This document shows positions 43,486 to 54,992 of a stretch of DNA of 64,000 bases, piece by piece. The first letter of the stretch is position 1. Each line of letters starts with the position of its first letter. Under the pieces are notes generated by a model. It ran no database searches and was not told the origin of the DNA. It saw nothing but the letters and a program-made list of their open reading frames with translations. Location of the stretch: NCBI GenBank assembly GCA_945910005.1, contig OX246745.1:14098274-14162273 (forward strand). The letters are read 5' to 3'. The translations under genes and the position numbers were made by a program. This stretch comes from Isoperla grammatica. Lineage: Eukaryota; Arthropoda; Insecta; Plecoptera; Perlodidae.

Positions 43486-45049
43486 AGGCCTACGGTAGGC
43501 TGAACGGGAACCCCGGACATAAGTTTTTGTGTAGGGCAGAGTTTAATGTTACTAAAATGATCTGTTAATCATGCTAATCATTATTTCATAAGTTTCTTTA
43601 GTTTGAAAACACTCTTTATGAAATGGATAAGAAATTTTAATAACAAATTGTGACCTTTCTTGTTTGATGTTACGAGCTGTCATTTTAGTTTTGTACTGAT
43701 AATGTCAACCTTCGACCTTAAAGGCAGAATTAAATTTAAATTAGAAATCTATTTACTGTTAATCAGGTACTGTCCATTATAGTTTATTTAAGTACAAAAA
43801 CAAACTCCTCATAAGATGTATGAAAAATGTTATTATTTATGTGAGGTTTTGTCTGTTATAAGCCGCCATTTTATTTATGTACGGCACAGTTTTTATATAT
43901 ATTATTTGTTTACATTCATGCACAAAAGGTACATAAAAACGTTAATAACCTTCTTTGTTGGATATAACTTTGAAAAAGTTAATAAATATCATCTTGTGCT
44001 TCAATTTCTCTAACAAATAAGCATTACAAACCATTCACCTACTCACAGTCATGTTATGATTGAATAGAATGTCGCGATGACCTACCATATGTCAACAAGG
44101 AACAAAAGCCGCTTCAAACGCTCGTCTAGTCACTCTCTGCTTAACATGTCCACACATAAGTATATCACTGCATTATCTTGCGATCGTAGATAATGAAAGT
44201 AACTAGAAAAACATTCCGCGTTGCCAGATGAGCCATTGTTTTTAATAAATCAAACAAATCATTTGCATATCATATTACTCTTACAAAAAAAAATAGAATA
44301 CCTTTTTAATAAACATATGATTTTTTACAAGATATGGCGGTTCAAGCTACAACTTAAGAATTTGTATATATTATTTCTCGATATGTTACTAATAATTGCA
44401 CGAAATATTATTTAAAGCCGTCAAGAAGTTTTCTTTAAATAAATAAAAACCTTCAAGTTGATTGTTCAATGGATTTCCACATAATTTCATTCGACCGTGC
44501 TCTTCTCAATAGGCTCTAATTCACAAACTATAAAACTTATCTGTGTATATAAAACTGCATGATGTAGATACAGGCTAGACCAAAAACTTGATATTGTTAA
44601 ATCATACAATAATTGCATTTAAACCATAACAAAAGCTATTTAAATCGTCGAAAAAGTTCGTTGTTAACTTTTGCATGGTTGCCGTAAAAGTCATCAAACA
44701 TGCCACGTCATTGTAGCCATTCTATTACAGTTATCGGATTTCCAAAAGTAGGTTAAGAAATTTTTCTTTGTACACGCCCTTATTCATGCAAGTATGTGCA
44801 TCTAACTTCAATGGTCCCCAAATGAGAATCATTTAAGTGACACACTGTAACGAAACCAATGTAAATTCCTGTAAATAAAAACTAAATGTTTTTTTGACAA
44901 AATGGCGGTTAAAGTTACAATTCCAAAAATTGTATCCCGTGTCGACATAGTTAGTGTGAATATAAATGTAAACAATTCTTTAGATCTGTCCATAATTTTT
45001 AATAAAAAAGAAAAAAATGGGATTTTGTTCACTAATAAATTTTTTGTAG

Positions 45050-45130
45050 GTTGGCATCTTGACGGATTTTGCTATGTTAACAGCATCTATAATTTAGTGA
45101 TCACGAGTGTGTTTATGTACACGTATCTTG
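45050..45130 (+). other. Candidate small exon, unit 1 (VGILTDFA-type)
   Basis: After TTTTTTGTAG the sequence GTTGGCATCTTGACGGATTT continues the ATGACG start in phase 0: MT-VGILTDFAMLTASII and stop. Units 2-3 (49230, 53510) give VGILTDFANYVHSI and the downstream copies (62653, 62758) VGILTDFADYVNSI. The conserved peptide with varied bases is suggestive, but it is only about 15 residues long. Confidence 0.35.
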
Positions 45131-45432
45131 AACGGTCTTGAAGATGGAAGAAAAACAAGGATCAGTTATAAGTTACTCAAATAATAGCCAATGGTATTGT
45201 GTGTTTGTACTCATCCTCCGGGTCCTGCAACGCGTCAACAATGGTTCCAGTGGGGTAGGCGGCGATGGGTGGTGGCATGTAGGCGATCTCGTATAGGGGG
45301 GGGGGGGCTTGATGCAAACGTATGTGGCGATGATTGGCGATGATGATGGGTAGATAACTAAAGCTAATTGATGATATTCTGGATTAACTCACTCGGTTAA
45401 TGCGAGACGTACAGTGAAGCCTATTGGGATCT

Positions 45433-45538
45433 TAGATCACACTAGTTACACTTCGATCACACTAGTTACACTTCGATCACACTGACAACACTGATAACAC
45501 TGATTACACTTCAATTAAATCACGCTGATTACACTGTG
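45433..45538 (+). repeat. CACTGATTA-type short tandem repeat, unit 1
   Basis: Imperfect 8-12-base units (CACTGATTACAC, CACTAGTTACACTTCGAT). It is expanded in unit 2 (49629-49815) and unit 3 (53909-54095). The breakpoints of the 4,280-bp duplication fall here. Confidence 0.85.
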
Positions 45539-45879
45539 TTACGAATTACCGACCGATCTAATAAAATCGTATTATACACTAACTATAACAATATATAAAA
45601 CTCACACTTGACCGTCCTTCTCTATAGTCTAGGCGCAATAAGTCGTCGCGATTAGTGCTTTGATACATCTTGTCAACGAACTAACGCTGACACTGTTCAC
45701 TCTACGAGCTCAAGACCATGCATACTGCTCTGTCAGTAAAACTCGTCTGTTGTTCGGCAGTAGGGGTGGGGTAGGGTAGGGTAGGGGGGGGGGGGGGATG
45801 GGGATACGGTAGACGTACAGAGCTCAAATGGTGGTCACACCCAGTCGCATACAAATAAAATAAACAAATAGTGTGATTA

Positions 45880-46039
45880 TTATTTATTTCATTGAAAATA
45901 TGGCCAGCGGAGGGCACAATGCCCTCTTTAGCCTGATGAGTGATGATTGATGAATGATAATGAGGAAAGGAGGAGGGGAAGCCTGGTACCGGCACGTAGC
46001 CTACTCCCGTCGAAAAGTACCAAGGGGACCATCGGCTTC
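45880..46039 (-). mobile_element. 5'-truncated SINE (as 2067-2476), unit 1
   Basis: GGCACAATGCCCTCTTTAGC, GGTACCGGCACGTAGCCTAC and ACCAAGGGGACCATCGGCTT match the 3' two fifths of the complete SINE at 2067-2476. The 5S-like head is missing. Repeated at 50160-50319 and, diverged, at 54430-54595. Confidence 0.85.
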
Positions 46040-46462
46040 ATTTGTGTTTCACTTGTTAACAGCATATTGTCCAAAATACATTGGTACCACATATTAAAAA
46101 TAAGATCGGCCAACACATTCATTATTAACGCAGTATAAAATATTTAGTCTTTAATTTATTTGATGTTAAGTTATTTTTATTTTATTAATTTTAATTTGTT
46201 TAATTTTTTTTGTTACTAATAAAACAAATTATTTTAAATTTCCCCCAAGCATGTTTGTAACTCAGGTGTCCTTTTACACGACTTTCCTCTAGGTTAAAAA
46301 TACGAACATTTGTGATTCATTTGTTAATTTTATAGGCCTACTTCATATATCATCAGAACCCCCACCCCCCCCCCTCCCCCTCCCTTACCTTCAATAAACT
46401 CAACATTTTCACGTTCAAGTAGCTAGTTTAAATCAGTTTCCTAATATTCCACAATAAAATCT

Positions 46463-46537
46463 TGCGTAGTGGTCGTGGTCGGTTAGGCGTCAATTCCTCC
46501 GCTCCAGGTTCGAACCCTGGTTCAGGAATGAAAGTCA
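46463..46537 (+). pseudogene. tRNA-like block, unit 2
   Basis: Paralogue of 42098-42168 with the same B box. Identical copy in unit 3 at 50743-50817. Confidence 0.55.
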
Positions 46538-46619
46538 TAAAGTGTTTTTCATCTGTAGATTATATATCATAGAAAATGATCATAGAATTAATATTATTGT
46601 TGACGGAATACAAGATGTA

Positions 46620-46975
46620 AAATATCATAATACCTAATAAATAGAAATATACTGTTGAAATCTAAATATAGCAATTATAGTAATAATCATAACACGTCGT
46701 TAATACGTTAGTCATAAAGTTGGTCACCAAGTTGATAAACCTGCTAGGGTTAAAATTGTTTCTATATTCAAGTAGTTGGTACAAGTTGTAAAATATCATT
46801 ATACCTAAAAACTAGAAATATACTGTTGGAATCTAAATAAAGCAATCATAAAAATAATCATAACACGTCGTTAATACGTTAGTCATAAAGTTGGTCACCT
46901 AGTTGGTAAACCTGCTAGCGTTAAAAATGTTTCTATATTCAAGTAGTTGGTATACCTGTCAAGTTAATAATGGTT
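46620..46975 (+). repeat. ~180-bp tandem duplication inside unit 2
   Basis: TAAAATATCATAATACCTAA ... TCTATATTCAAGTAGTTGGT occurs twice in succession in units 2 and 3 (50900-51255) but only once in unit 1 (42247-42410). Confidence 0.85.
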
Positions 46976-47045
46976 TGCGCGCTATTCTAAAGACTGAGCC
47001 GATAAAGAAGTTCTCTCCATGGTAAATTAAGCATTACGGCAGCAT

Positions 47046-47175
47046 TGACGTCATCTAAACAGGCCGTTGCAATAACGTGAGGTAAATAGACCAATCAGAG
47101 CAACTCCCGCGCATTACACGTTTTTTTTTTTAGCTGAGCGCCATATTGCCTCCTCGCTTCTCATTCTGGAAGGTT
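47046..47175 (+). promoter_or_regulatory. Promoter-like block P2 (CRE, CCAAT)
   Basis: TGACGTCA at 47046-47053 and GACCAATCAGAG at 47089 keep the same spacing as P1. This spacing and both motifs are conserved although surrounding sequence has diverged from unit 1. Confidence 0.6.
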
Positions 47176-47369
47176 GTACGTTGCACAACGTCGTTTCAAG
47201 TAAACTTGTGATGAATTTGTTTGGTGCAATAATAGTGTTATAGAATCGTATCATGGACAGTAAACCATAAATTCTGATTCATGAAAAGAGTTCTACTTCA
47301 AAGTGACGAAAACTGATTCACAATAATCGCAGTGGTGTAAAACTTGGAGGCGTCAAACACTCAATGACG
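47175..47369 (+). other. Candidate first exon, unit 2
   Basis: Ends CAATGACG before GTAAGT at 47370; ATG at 47364. A second ATGACG|GTAAGT lies at 47531-47536. Confidence 0.45.
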
Positions 47370-49229
47370 GTAAGTCCAACATGATTGTGTGTGATGTAGG
47401 CCTATACTTGAACATGAAGGATTTATAGTATTTCTGGACTAAATACATCAATAATAACACTCGCTAGGAGATATTTAACATTGCACTGCTAGGTTATTGT
47501 TCGTTAAGTTTTGGAGGCGTCAAACACTCAATGACGGTAAGTCCAACATGATTGTGTGACGTAGGCCTATACTTGACCATCATGGATTTATAATATCTCT
47601 GGACCAACTACATCAAAAATAACACTCGCTAGGAGATATTTTACATTAAACTGCTAGGTTCTTAGTTCGTTAAGTTAGCTACTGGTAGGCCTACGGTAGG
47701 CTGAACCCCGGACATAAGTTTTTGTGTAGGGCAGAGTTTAATGTTACTAAAATGATCTGTTAATCATGCTAATCATTATTTCATTTAGTTCGAAAACATT
47801 CTTTATGAAATGGATGAGAAATTTTAATATCAAATTGTGATCTTTCTTGTTTGACGTCACGAACCGTCATTTCAGTTTTGTACTGATAGTCTGATAAGGT
47901 CAACCATCGACGCAGAATTAAATTTAAATTAGAAATCTATATACTGTTAATCAGGTACTGTCCATTATAGTTTATTAAAGTACAAAACAAACTCCTCATA
48001 AGATGTATGAAAAATGTTATCATTTATGTGAGTTTTTGTCTGTTATAAGCCGCCATTTTATTTATGTACGTACACACTGTTTATGTATATATGATTTGTT
48101 TACATTCCATGCACAAAAGGTACATAAAAAAGTTAATAATCTTCTTTGTTTGATATAACTTTGAAAAATTTAATAAATATCATCTTGTGCTTCAATTTCT
48201 CCAACAAATAAGCATTACAAACCATTCACCTACTCACAGTCATGTAATGATTGAATAGAATGTCGCAATGACCTACCATAATATGTCAACAAGGAACAAA
48301 AGCCGCTTCAAACGCTCGTCTCGTCACTCTCTGCTTAACATGTCCACACATAAGTATATCACTGCATTATCTTGCGATCGTAGATAATGAAAGTAACTAG
48401 AAAAACACTCCGCGTTGCCAGATGAGCGATTTTTTTTAGTAAATCAAACAAATCATTTGCATATCATATTACTCTAACAAAAAAATACCTTTTTAATAAA
48501 CATTGATTATTTTACAAGATGGCGGTTCAAGCTACAACTTTAGAATTTGTGTAAATTATTTCTTGATATGTTGCTAATAATGGCACGAAATATTATTTAA
48601 ATCCGACAAAAAGTTTTCTTTCAATAAATTAAAACCTTCACGTTAATTGTTCAATGTATTTCCACATAATTTCATTCAACCGTGCTCTTCTCAATAGGCT
48701 CTAATTCACAAACTAAAAAACTTATATGTGAATAGAAAGTTGCATACTGTAGATACAGGCTAGACCTAAAACGTGATTATGTTAAATCATACAATAACCA
48801 AAATAAAACCATAATAAAAGCTATTTGTATCGTCGACAAAGTTCGTTGTTAACTCTTGCATGGTTGCCGTAGAAGTCATCAAACATGCCACGTCATTGTT
48901 GCAATTCTATTACAGTTATCGGATTTCCAAAAGTAGGTTAAGAAAAGTTTCTTCATACACGCCCTTATTCATGCAAGTATGTGCATCTAACTTCAATGGT
49001 CCTGAAATGAGAATCATTTAAGTGGAGCACTGTAAAGAAACCAATGTAAATTCCCGTAAATAGAAACTAAATATTTGTTTACAAATTATCGGTTAGAGTT
49101 ACAATTTCAAAACTTTTGTCCAGTGTCGATATAGTTAATGTGGATAATGTAAACAATTATTTAAATCTGTCAATAAGTTTTAATTTTAAAAAATAAAACG
49201 GGATTTTTTCACTAATTAAGTTTTTGTAG

Positions 49230-49310
49230 GTTGGCATCTTGACGGATTTTGCTAACTATGTTCACAGCATCTAAAATTTAGTGATCACGAGTGTGTTTAA
49301 GTACACGTAT
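49230..49310 (+). other. Candidate small exon, unit 2 (VGILTDFA-type)
   Basis: TTTTTGTAG then GTTGGCATCTTGACGGATTT; phase 0 reads VGILTDFANYVHSI and stop. Confidence 0.35.
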
Positions 49311-51325
49311 CTTGAACGGTCTTGAAGATGGCAGTAAAAACAAGGATCAGTTATAAGGTTCTCAAATAATACCCAATGGTATTGTGTGTTTGTACTCATC
49401 CTCCGGGTCCTGCAACGCGTCAACAATGGTTCCAGTGGGGTAGGCGGCGATGGGTGGTGGCGATGATGGCGATCTTGTAGCGGGGGGGGAAGGGGCTTGA
49501 TGCAAACGTATGTGGCGATGATTGGCGATGATGATGGGTAGATAACTAAAGCTAATTGATGATTTTCTGGATTAACTCACTCGGTTAATGCGAGACTTAG
49601 GGGCCTACAGTGAAGCCTACTGGGATCTTAGATCACACTGATTACACTGATTACTCTGATCACACTGATTACACCGATTACACTGACTACACTGATTACG
49701 CTGATCACACTGATTGCACTTCGATTACGCCCACTTCACTGATTACACTGACTACACTGTCACACTGATTACACTTTAATTAAACTGATCAGGCGGAATA
49801 CACTTCGATTACACTGTGTTACGAATTACCGACCGATCTAATAAAATCGTATTATACACTAACTATAACAATATATAAAACTCACACTTGACCGTCCTTC
49901 TCTATAGTCTAGGCGCAATAAGTCGTCGCGATTAGTGCTTTGATACATCTTGTCAACGAACTAACGCTGACACTGTTCACTCTACGAGCTCAAGACCATG
50001 CATACTGCTCTGTCAGTAAAACTCGTCTGTTGTTCGGCAGTAGGGGTGGGGTAGGGTAGGGTAGGGGGGGGGGGGGGATGGGGATACGGTAGACGTACAG
50101 AGCTCAAATGGTGGTCACACCCAGTCGCATACAAATAAAATAAACAAATAGTGTGATTATTATTTATTTCATTGAAAATATGGCCAGCGGAGGGCACAAT
50201 GCCCTCTTTAGCCTGATGAGTGATGATTGATGAATGATAATGAGGAAAGGAGGAGGGGAAGCCTGGTACCGGCACGTAGCCTACTCCCGTCGAAAAGTAC
50301 CAAGGGGACCATCGGCTTCATTTGTGTTTCACTTGTTAACAGCATATTGTCCAAAATACATTGGTACCACATATTAAAAATAAGATCGGCCAACACATTC
50401 ATTATTAACGCAGTATAAAATATTTAGTCTTTAATTTATTTGATGTTAAGTTATTTTTATTTTATTAATTTTAATTTGTTTAATTTTTTTTGTTACTAAT
50501 AAAACAAATTATTTTAAATTTCCCCCAAGCATGTTTGTAACTCAGGTGTCCTTTTACACGACTTTCCTCTAGGTTAAAAATACGAACATTTGTGATTCAT
50601 TTGTTAATTTTATAGGCCTACTTCATATATCATCAGAACCCCCACCCCCCCCCCTCCCCCTCCCTTACCTTCAATAAACTCAACATTTTCACGTTCAAGT
50701 AGCTAGTTTAAATCAGTTTCCTAATATTCCACAATAAAATCTTGCGTAGTGGTCGTGGTCGGTTAGGCGTCAATTCCTCCGCTCCAGGTTCGAACCCTGG
50801 TTCAGGAATGAAAGTCATAAAGTGTTTTTCATCTGTAGATTATATATCATAGAAAATGATCATAGAATTAATATTATTGTTGACGGAATACAAGATGTAA
50901 AATATCATAATACCTAATAAATAGAAATATACTGTTGAAATCTAAATATAGCAATTATAGTAATAATCATAACACGTCGTTAATACGTTAGTCATAAAGT
51001 TGGTCACCAAGTTGATAAACCTGCTAGGGTTAAAATTGTTTCTATATTCAAGTAGTTGGTACAAGTTGTAAAATATCATTATACCTAAAAACTAGAAATA
51101 TACTGTTGGAATCTAAATAAAGCAATCATAAAAATAATCATAACACGTCGTTAATACGTTAGTCATAAAGTTGGTCACCTAGTTGGTAAACCTGCTAGCG
51201 TTAAAAATGTTTCTATATTCAAGTAGTTGGTATACCTGTCAAGTTAATAATGGTTTGCGCGCTATTCTAAAGACTGAGCCGATAAAGAAGTTCTCTCCAT
51301 GGTAAATTAAGCATTACGGCAGCAT

Positions 51326-51455
51326 TGACGTCATCTAAACAGGCCGTTGCAATAACGTGAGGTAAATAGACCAATCAGAGCAACTCCCGCGCATTACACG
51401 TTTTTTTTTTTAGCTGAGCGCCATATTGCCTCCTCGCTTCTCATTCTGGAAGGTT
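51326..51455 (+). promoter_or_regulatory. Promoter-like block P3 (CRE, CCAAT)
   Basis: Exact copy of P2 4,280 bases downstream: TGACGTCA at 51326-51333, CCAATCAGAG at 51371. Nearest promoter-like block to the exon at 54810. Confidence 0.6.
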
Positions 51456-51649
51456 GTACGTTGCACAACGTCGTTTCAAGTAAACTTGTGATGAATTTGT
51501 TTGGTGCAATAATAGTGTTATAGAATCGTATCATGGACAGTAAACCATAAATTCTGATTCATGAAAAGAGTTCTACTTCAAAGTGACGAAAACTGATTCA
51601 CAATAATCGCAGTGGTGTAAAACTTGGAGGCGTCAAACACTCAATGACG
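51455..51649 (+). other. Candidate first exon, unit 3
   Basis: ATGACG at 51644-51649 before GTAAGT; second donor copy at 51811-51816. This is the first exon closest to the downstream exon array. Confidence 0.45.
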
Positions 51650-53509
51650 GTAAGTCCAACATGATTGTGTGTGATGTAGGCCTATACTTGAACATGAAGG
51701 ATTTATAGTATTTCTGGACTAAATACATCAATAATAACACTCGCTAGGAGATATTTAACATTGCACTGCTAGGTTATTGTTCGTTAAGTTTTGGAGGCGT
51801 CAAACACTCAATGACGGTAAGTCCAACATGATTGTGTGACGTAGGCCTATACTTGACCATCATGGATTTATAATATCTCTGGACCAACTACATCAAAAAT
51901 AACACTCGCTAGGAGATATTTTACATTAAACTGCTAGGTTCTTAGTTCGTTAAGTTAGCTACTGGTAGGCCTACGGTAGGCTGAACCCCGGACATAAGTT
52001 TTTGTGTAGGGCAGAGTTTAATGTTACTAAAATGATCTGTTAATCATGCTAATCATTATTTCATTTAGTTCGAAAACATTCTTTATGAAATGGATGAGAA
52101 ATTTTAATATCAAATTGTGATCTTTCTTGTTTGACGTCACGAACCGTCATTTCAGTTTTGTACTGATAGTCTGATAAGGTCAACCATCGACGCAGAATTA
52201 AATTTAAATTAGAAATCTATATACTGTTAATCAGGTACTGTCCATTATAGTTTATTAAAGTACAAAACAAACTCCTCATAAGATGTATGAAAAATGTTAT
52301 CATTTATGTGAGTTTTTGTCTGTTATAAGCCGCCATTTTATTTATGTACGTACACACTGTTTATGTATATATGATTTGTTTACATTCCATGCACAAAAGG
52401 TACATAAAAAAGTTAATAATCTTCTTTGTTTGATATAACTTTGAAAAATTTAATAAATATCATCTTGTGCTTCAATTTCTACAACAAATAAGCATTACAA
52501 ACCATTCACCTACTCACAGTCATGTAATGATTGAATAGAATGTCGCAATGACCTACCATAATATGTCAACAAGGAACAAAAGCCGCTTCAAACGCTCGTC
52601 TCGTCACTCTCTGCTTAACATGTCCACACATAAGTATATCACTGCATTATCTTGCGATCGTAGATAATGAAAGTAACTAGAAAAACACTCCGCGTTGCCA
52701 GATGAGCGATTTTTTTTAGTAAATCAAACAAATCATTTGCATATCATATTACTCTAACAAAAAAATACCTTTTTAATAAACATTGATTATTTTACAAGAT
52801 GGCGGTTCAAGCTACAACTTTAGAATTTGTGTAAATTATTTCTTGATATGTTGCTAATAATGGCACGAAATATTATTTAAATCCGACAAAAAGTTTTCTT
52901 TCAATAAATTAAAACCTTCACGTTAATTGTTCAATGTATTTCCACATAATTTCATTCAACCGTGCTCTTCTCAATAGGCTCTAATTCACAAACTAAAAAA
53001 CTTATATGTGAATAGAAAGTTGCATACTGTAGATACAGGCTAGACCTAAAACGTGATTATGTTAAATCATACAATAACCAAAATAAAACCATAATAAAAG
53101 CTATTTGTATCGTCGACAAAGTTCGTTGTTAACTCTTGCATGGTTGCCGTAGAAGTCATCAAACATGCCACGTCATTGTTGCAATTCTATTACAGTTATC
53201 GGATTTCCAAAAGTAGGTTAAGAAAAGTTTCTTCATACACGCCCTTATTCATGCAAGTATGTGCATCTAACTTCAATGGTCCTGAAATGAGAATCATTTA
53301 AGTGGAGCACTGTAAAGAAACCAATGTAAATTCCCGTAAATAGAAACTAAATATTTGTTTACAAATTATCGGTTAGAGTTACAATTTCAAAACTTTTGTC
53401 CAGTGTCGATATAGTTAATGTGGATAATGTAAACAATTATTTAAATCTGTCAATAAGTTTTAATTTTAAAAAATAAAACGGGATTTTTTCACTAATTAAG
53501 TTTTTGTAG

Positions 53510-53590
53510 GTTGGCATCTTGACGGATTTTGCTAACTATGTTCACAGCATCTAAAATTTAGTGATCACGAGTGTGTTTAAGTACACGTAT
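53510..53590 (+). other. Candidate small exon, unit 3 (VGILTDFA-type)
   Basis: Identical to the unit 2 copy: TTTTTGTAG acceptor, VGILTDFANYVHSI, stop. Confidence 0.35.
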
Positions 53591-54809
53591 CTTGAACGGT
53601 CTTGAAGATGGCAGTAAAAACAAGGATCAGTTATAAGGTTCTCAAATAATACCCAATGGTATTGTGTGTTTGTACTCATCCTCCGGGTCCTGCAACGCGT
53701 CAACAATGGTTCCAGTGGGGTAGGCGGCGATGGGTGGTGGCGATGATGGCGATCTTGTAGCGGGGGGGGAAGGGGCTTGATGCAAACGTATGTGGCGATG
53801 ATTGGCGATGATGATGGGTAGATAACTAAAGCTAATTGATGATTTTCTGGATTAACTCACTCGGTTAATGCGAGACTTAGGGGCCTACAGTGAAGCCTAC
53901 TGGGATCTTAGATCACACTGATTACACTGATTACTCTGATCACACTGATTACACCGATTACACTGACTACACTGATTACGCTGATCACACTGATTGCACT
54001 TCGATTACGCCCACTTCACTGATTACACTGACTACACTGTCACACTGATTACACTTTAATTAAACTGATCAGGCGGAATACACTTCGATTACACTGTGTT
54101 ACGAATTACCGACCGATCTAATGAAATCGTATTATACACTAACTATAACAATATATAAAACACACACTTGACCGTCCTTCTCTAGTCTAGGCGCAATAAG
54201 TCGTCGCGATTAGTGCTTTGATACATCTTGTCAACGAACTAACGCTGACACTGTTCACTCTACGAGCTCAAGACCATGCATACTGCTCTGTCAGTAAAAC
54301 TCGTCTGTTGTTCGGCAGTAGGGGTGAGGTAGGGTAGGGGGGGGGGGATACGGTAGACGTACAGAGCTCAAATGGTTGTCACAACCAGTCGCATACAAAT
54401 AAAATAAACAAATAGTGTGATTATTATTTATTTCATTGAAAATATGGCCAGTGGAGGGCACAATGCCCTCTTTAGTCTGATCGTACCGGCTGGTACCATG
54501 GTACCGGATGGTACCGGCTGATGGTCTGATGGTCTGATGGTACGGGTACCTGGTACCGGCTCGTAGCCTACTCCTGTCGAAAAGTACCAAGATGTTCTAT
54601 TGTCAAAAATACATTAGTATCACATATAAATAATAAGTAGGGCCTAACACATTCATTATTAACGCAGTATAAAGTGTTAAGTCTGTAATTCCTTTAATAT
54701 TTAATATTTGATTATTTTAATTTAATTAATTACAAAATTTTTGTTATTAATAAAACAAATTAAAATAAATTTTCCCAAGCATGTTTGTAACTCTAGTGTC
54801 CTGTTACAG

Positions 54810-54977
54810 CAAGTTTCTGAGCGCGGGGTTGGGCTGCCAGACAATGGAGCCCCATCACACAAGACCTTCGAGTTCAAGAGTTCTAGCCATCCCTCTCACT
54901 CCGACTCGGCCGCCACCCTATGTAGCAAGGTGAAGAAGTGTCAACTTCCCCTTGGAGATATCAGCACATGACGCCGG
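54810..54977 (+). CDS. Candidate second exon, RVGLP-type (predicted 55-residue product)
   Basis: After GTGTCCTGTTACAG the exon reads in phase 0 QVSERGVGLPDNGAPSHKTF, EFKSSSHPSHSDSAAT, then KVKKCQLPLGDIST, with TGA at 54969-54971 just before a GTACGTG donor. Joined to an upstream ATGACG first exon it makes a 55-residue, Ser-rich protein. ERGVGLPDNGAPS..FEF aligns with KRRVGLPKDDAPSG in the exons at 59880 and 60774, and the acceptor flank GTAACTC.{2}GTGTCCT is shared with them. I do not recognise the family. Evidence is phase agreement and paralogy only. Confidence 0.45.
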
Positions 54978-54992
54978 GTACGTGTTGAACTA

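Larger units (their letters stand above)
41911..54809 (+). repeat. Tandem triplication of a ~4.3-kb unit
   Basis: Unit 1 (about 41911-46290) is diverged. Units 2 and 3 (46291-50570, 50571-54809) repeat with an exact 4,280-base offset and only isolated differences seen, such as C/A at 48202/52482. The identical stretch runs from about 45531 to about 49810 and from 49811 to about 54120, so one recent duplication event had its breakpoints in the CACTGATTA repeat. Each unit holds, in order, a tRNA-like block, a CRE/CCAAT promoter-like block, a first exon with donor, a long AT-rich part, a small conserved acceptor plus exon, the CACTGATTA repeat and a truncated SINE. A partial fourth copy is at 61795-62760. 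Confidence 0.95.

Noticed and set aside
45702..45995. 97-codon minus-strand frame repeated identically at 49982-50275
   Set aside because: The repetition is explained by the 4,280-bp duplication. The frame crosses a truncated SINE and a poly-C tract and shows no domain.
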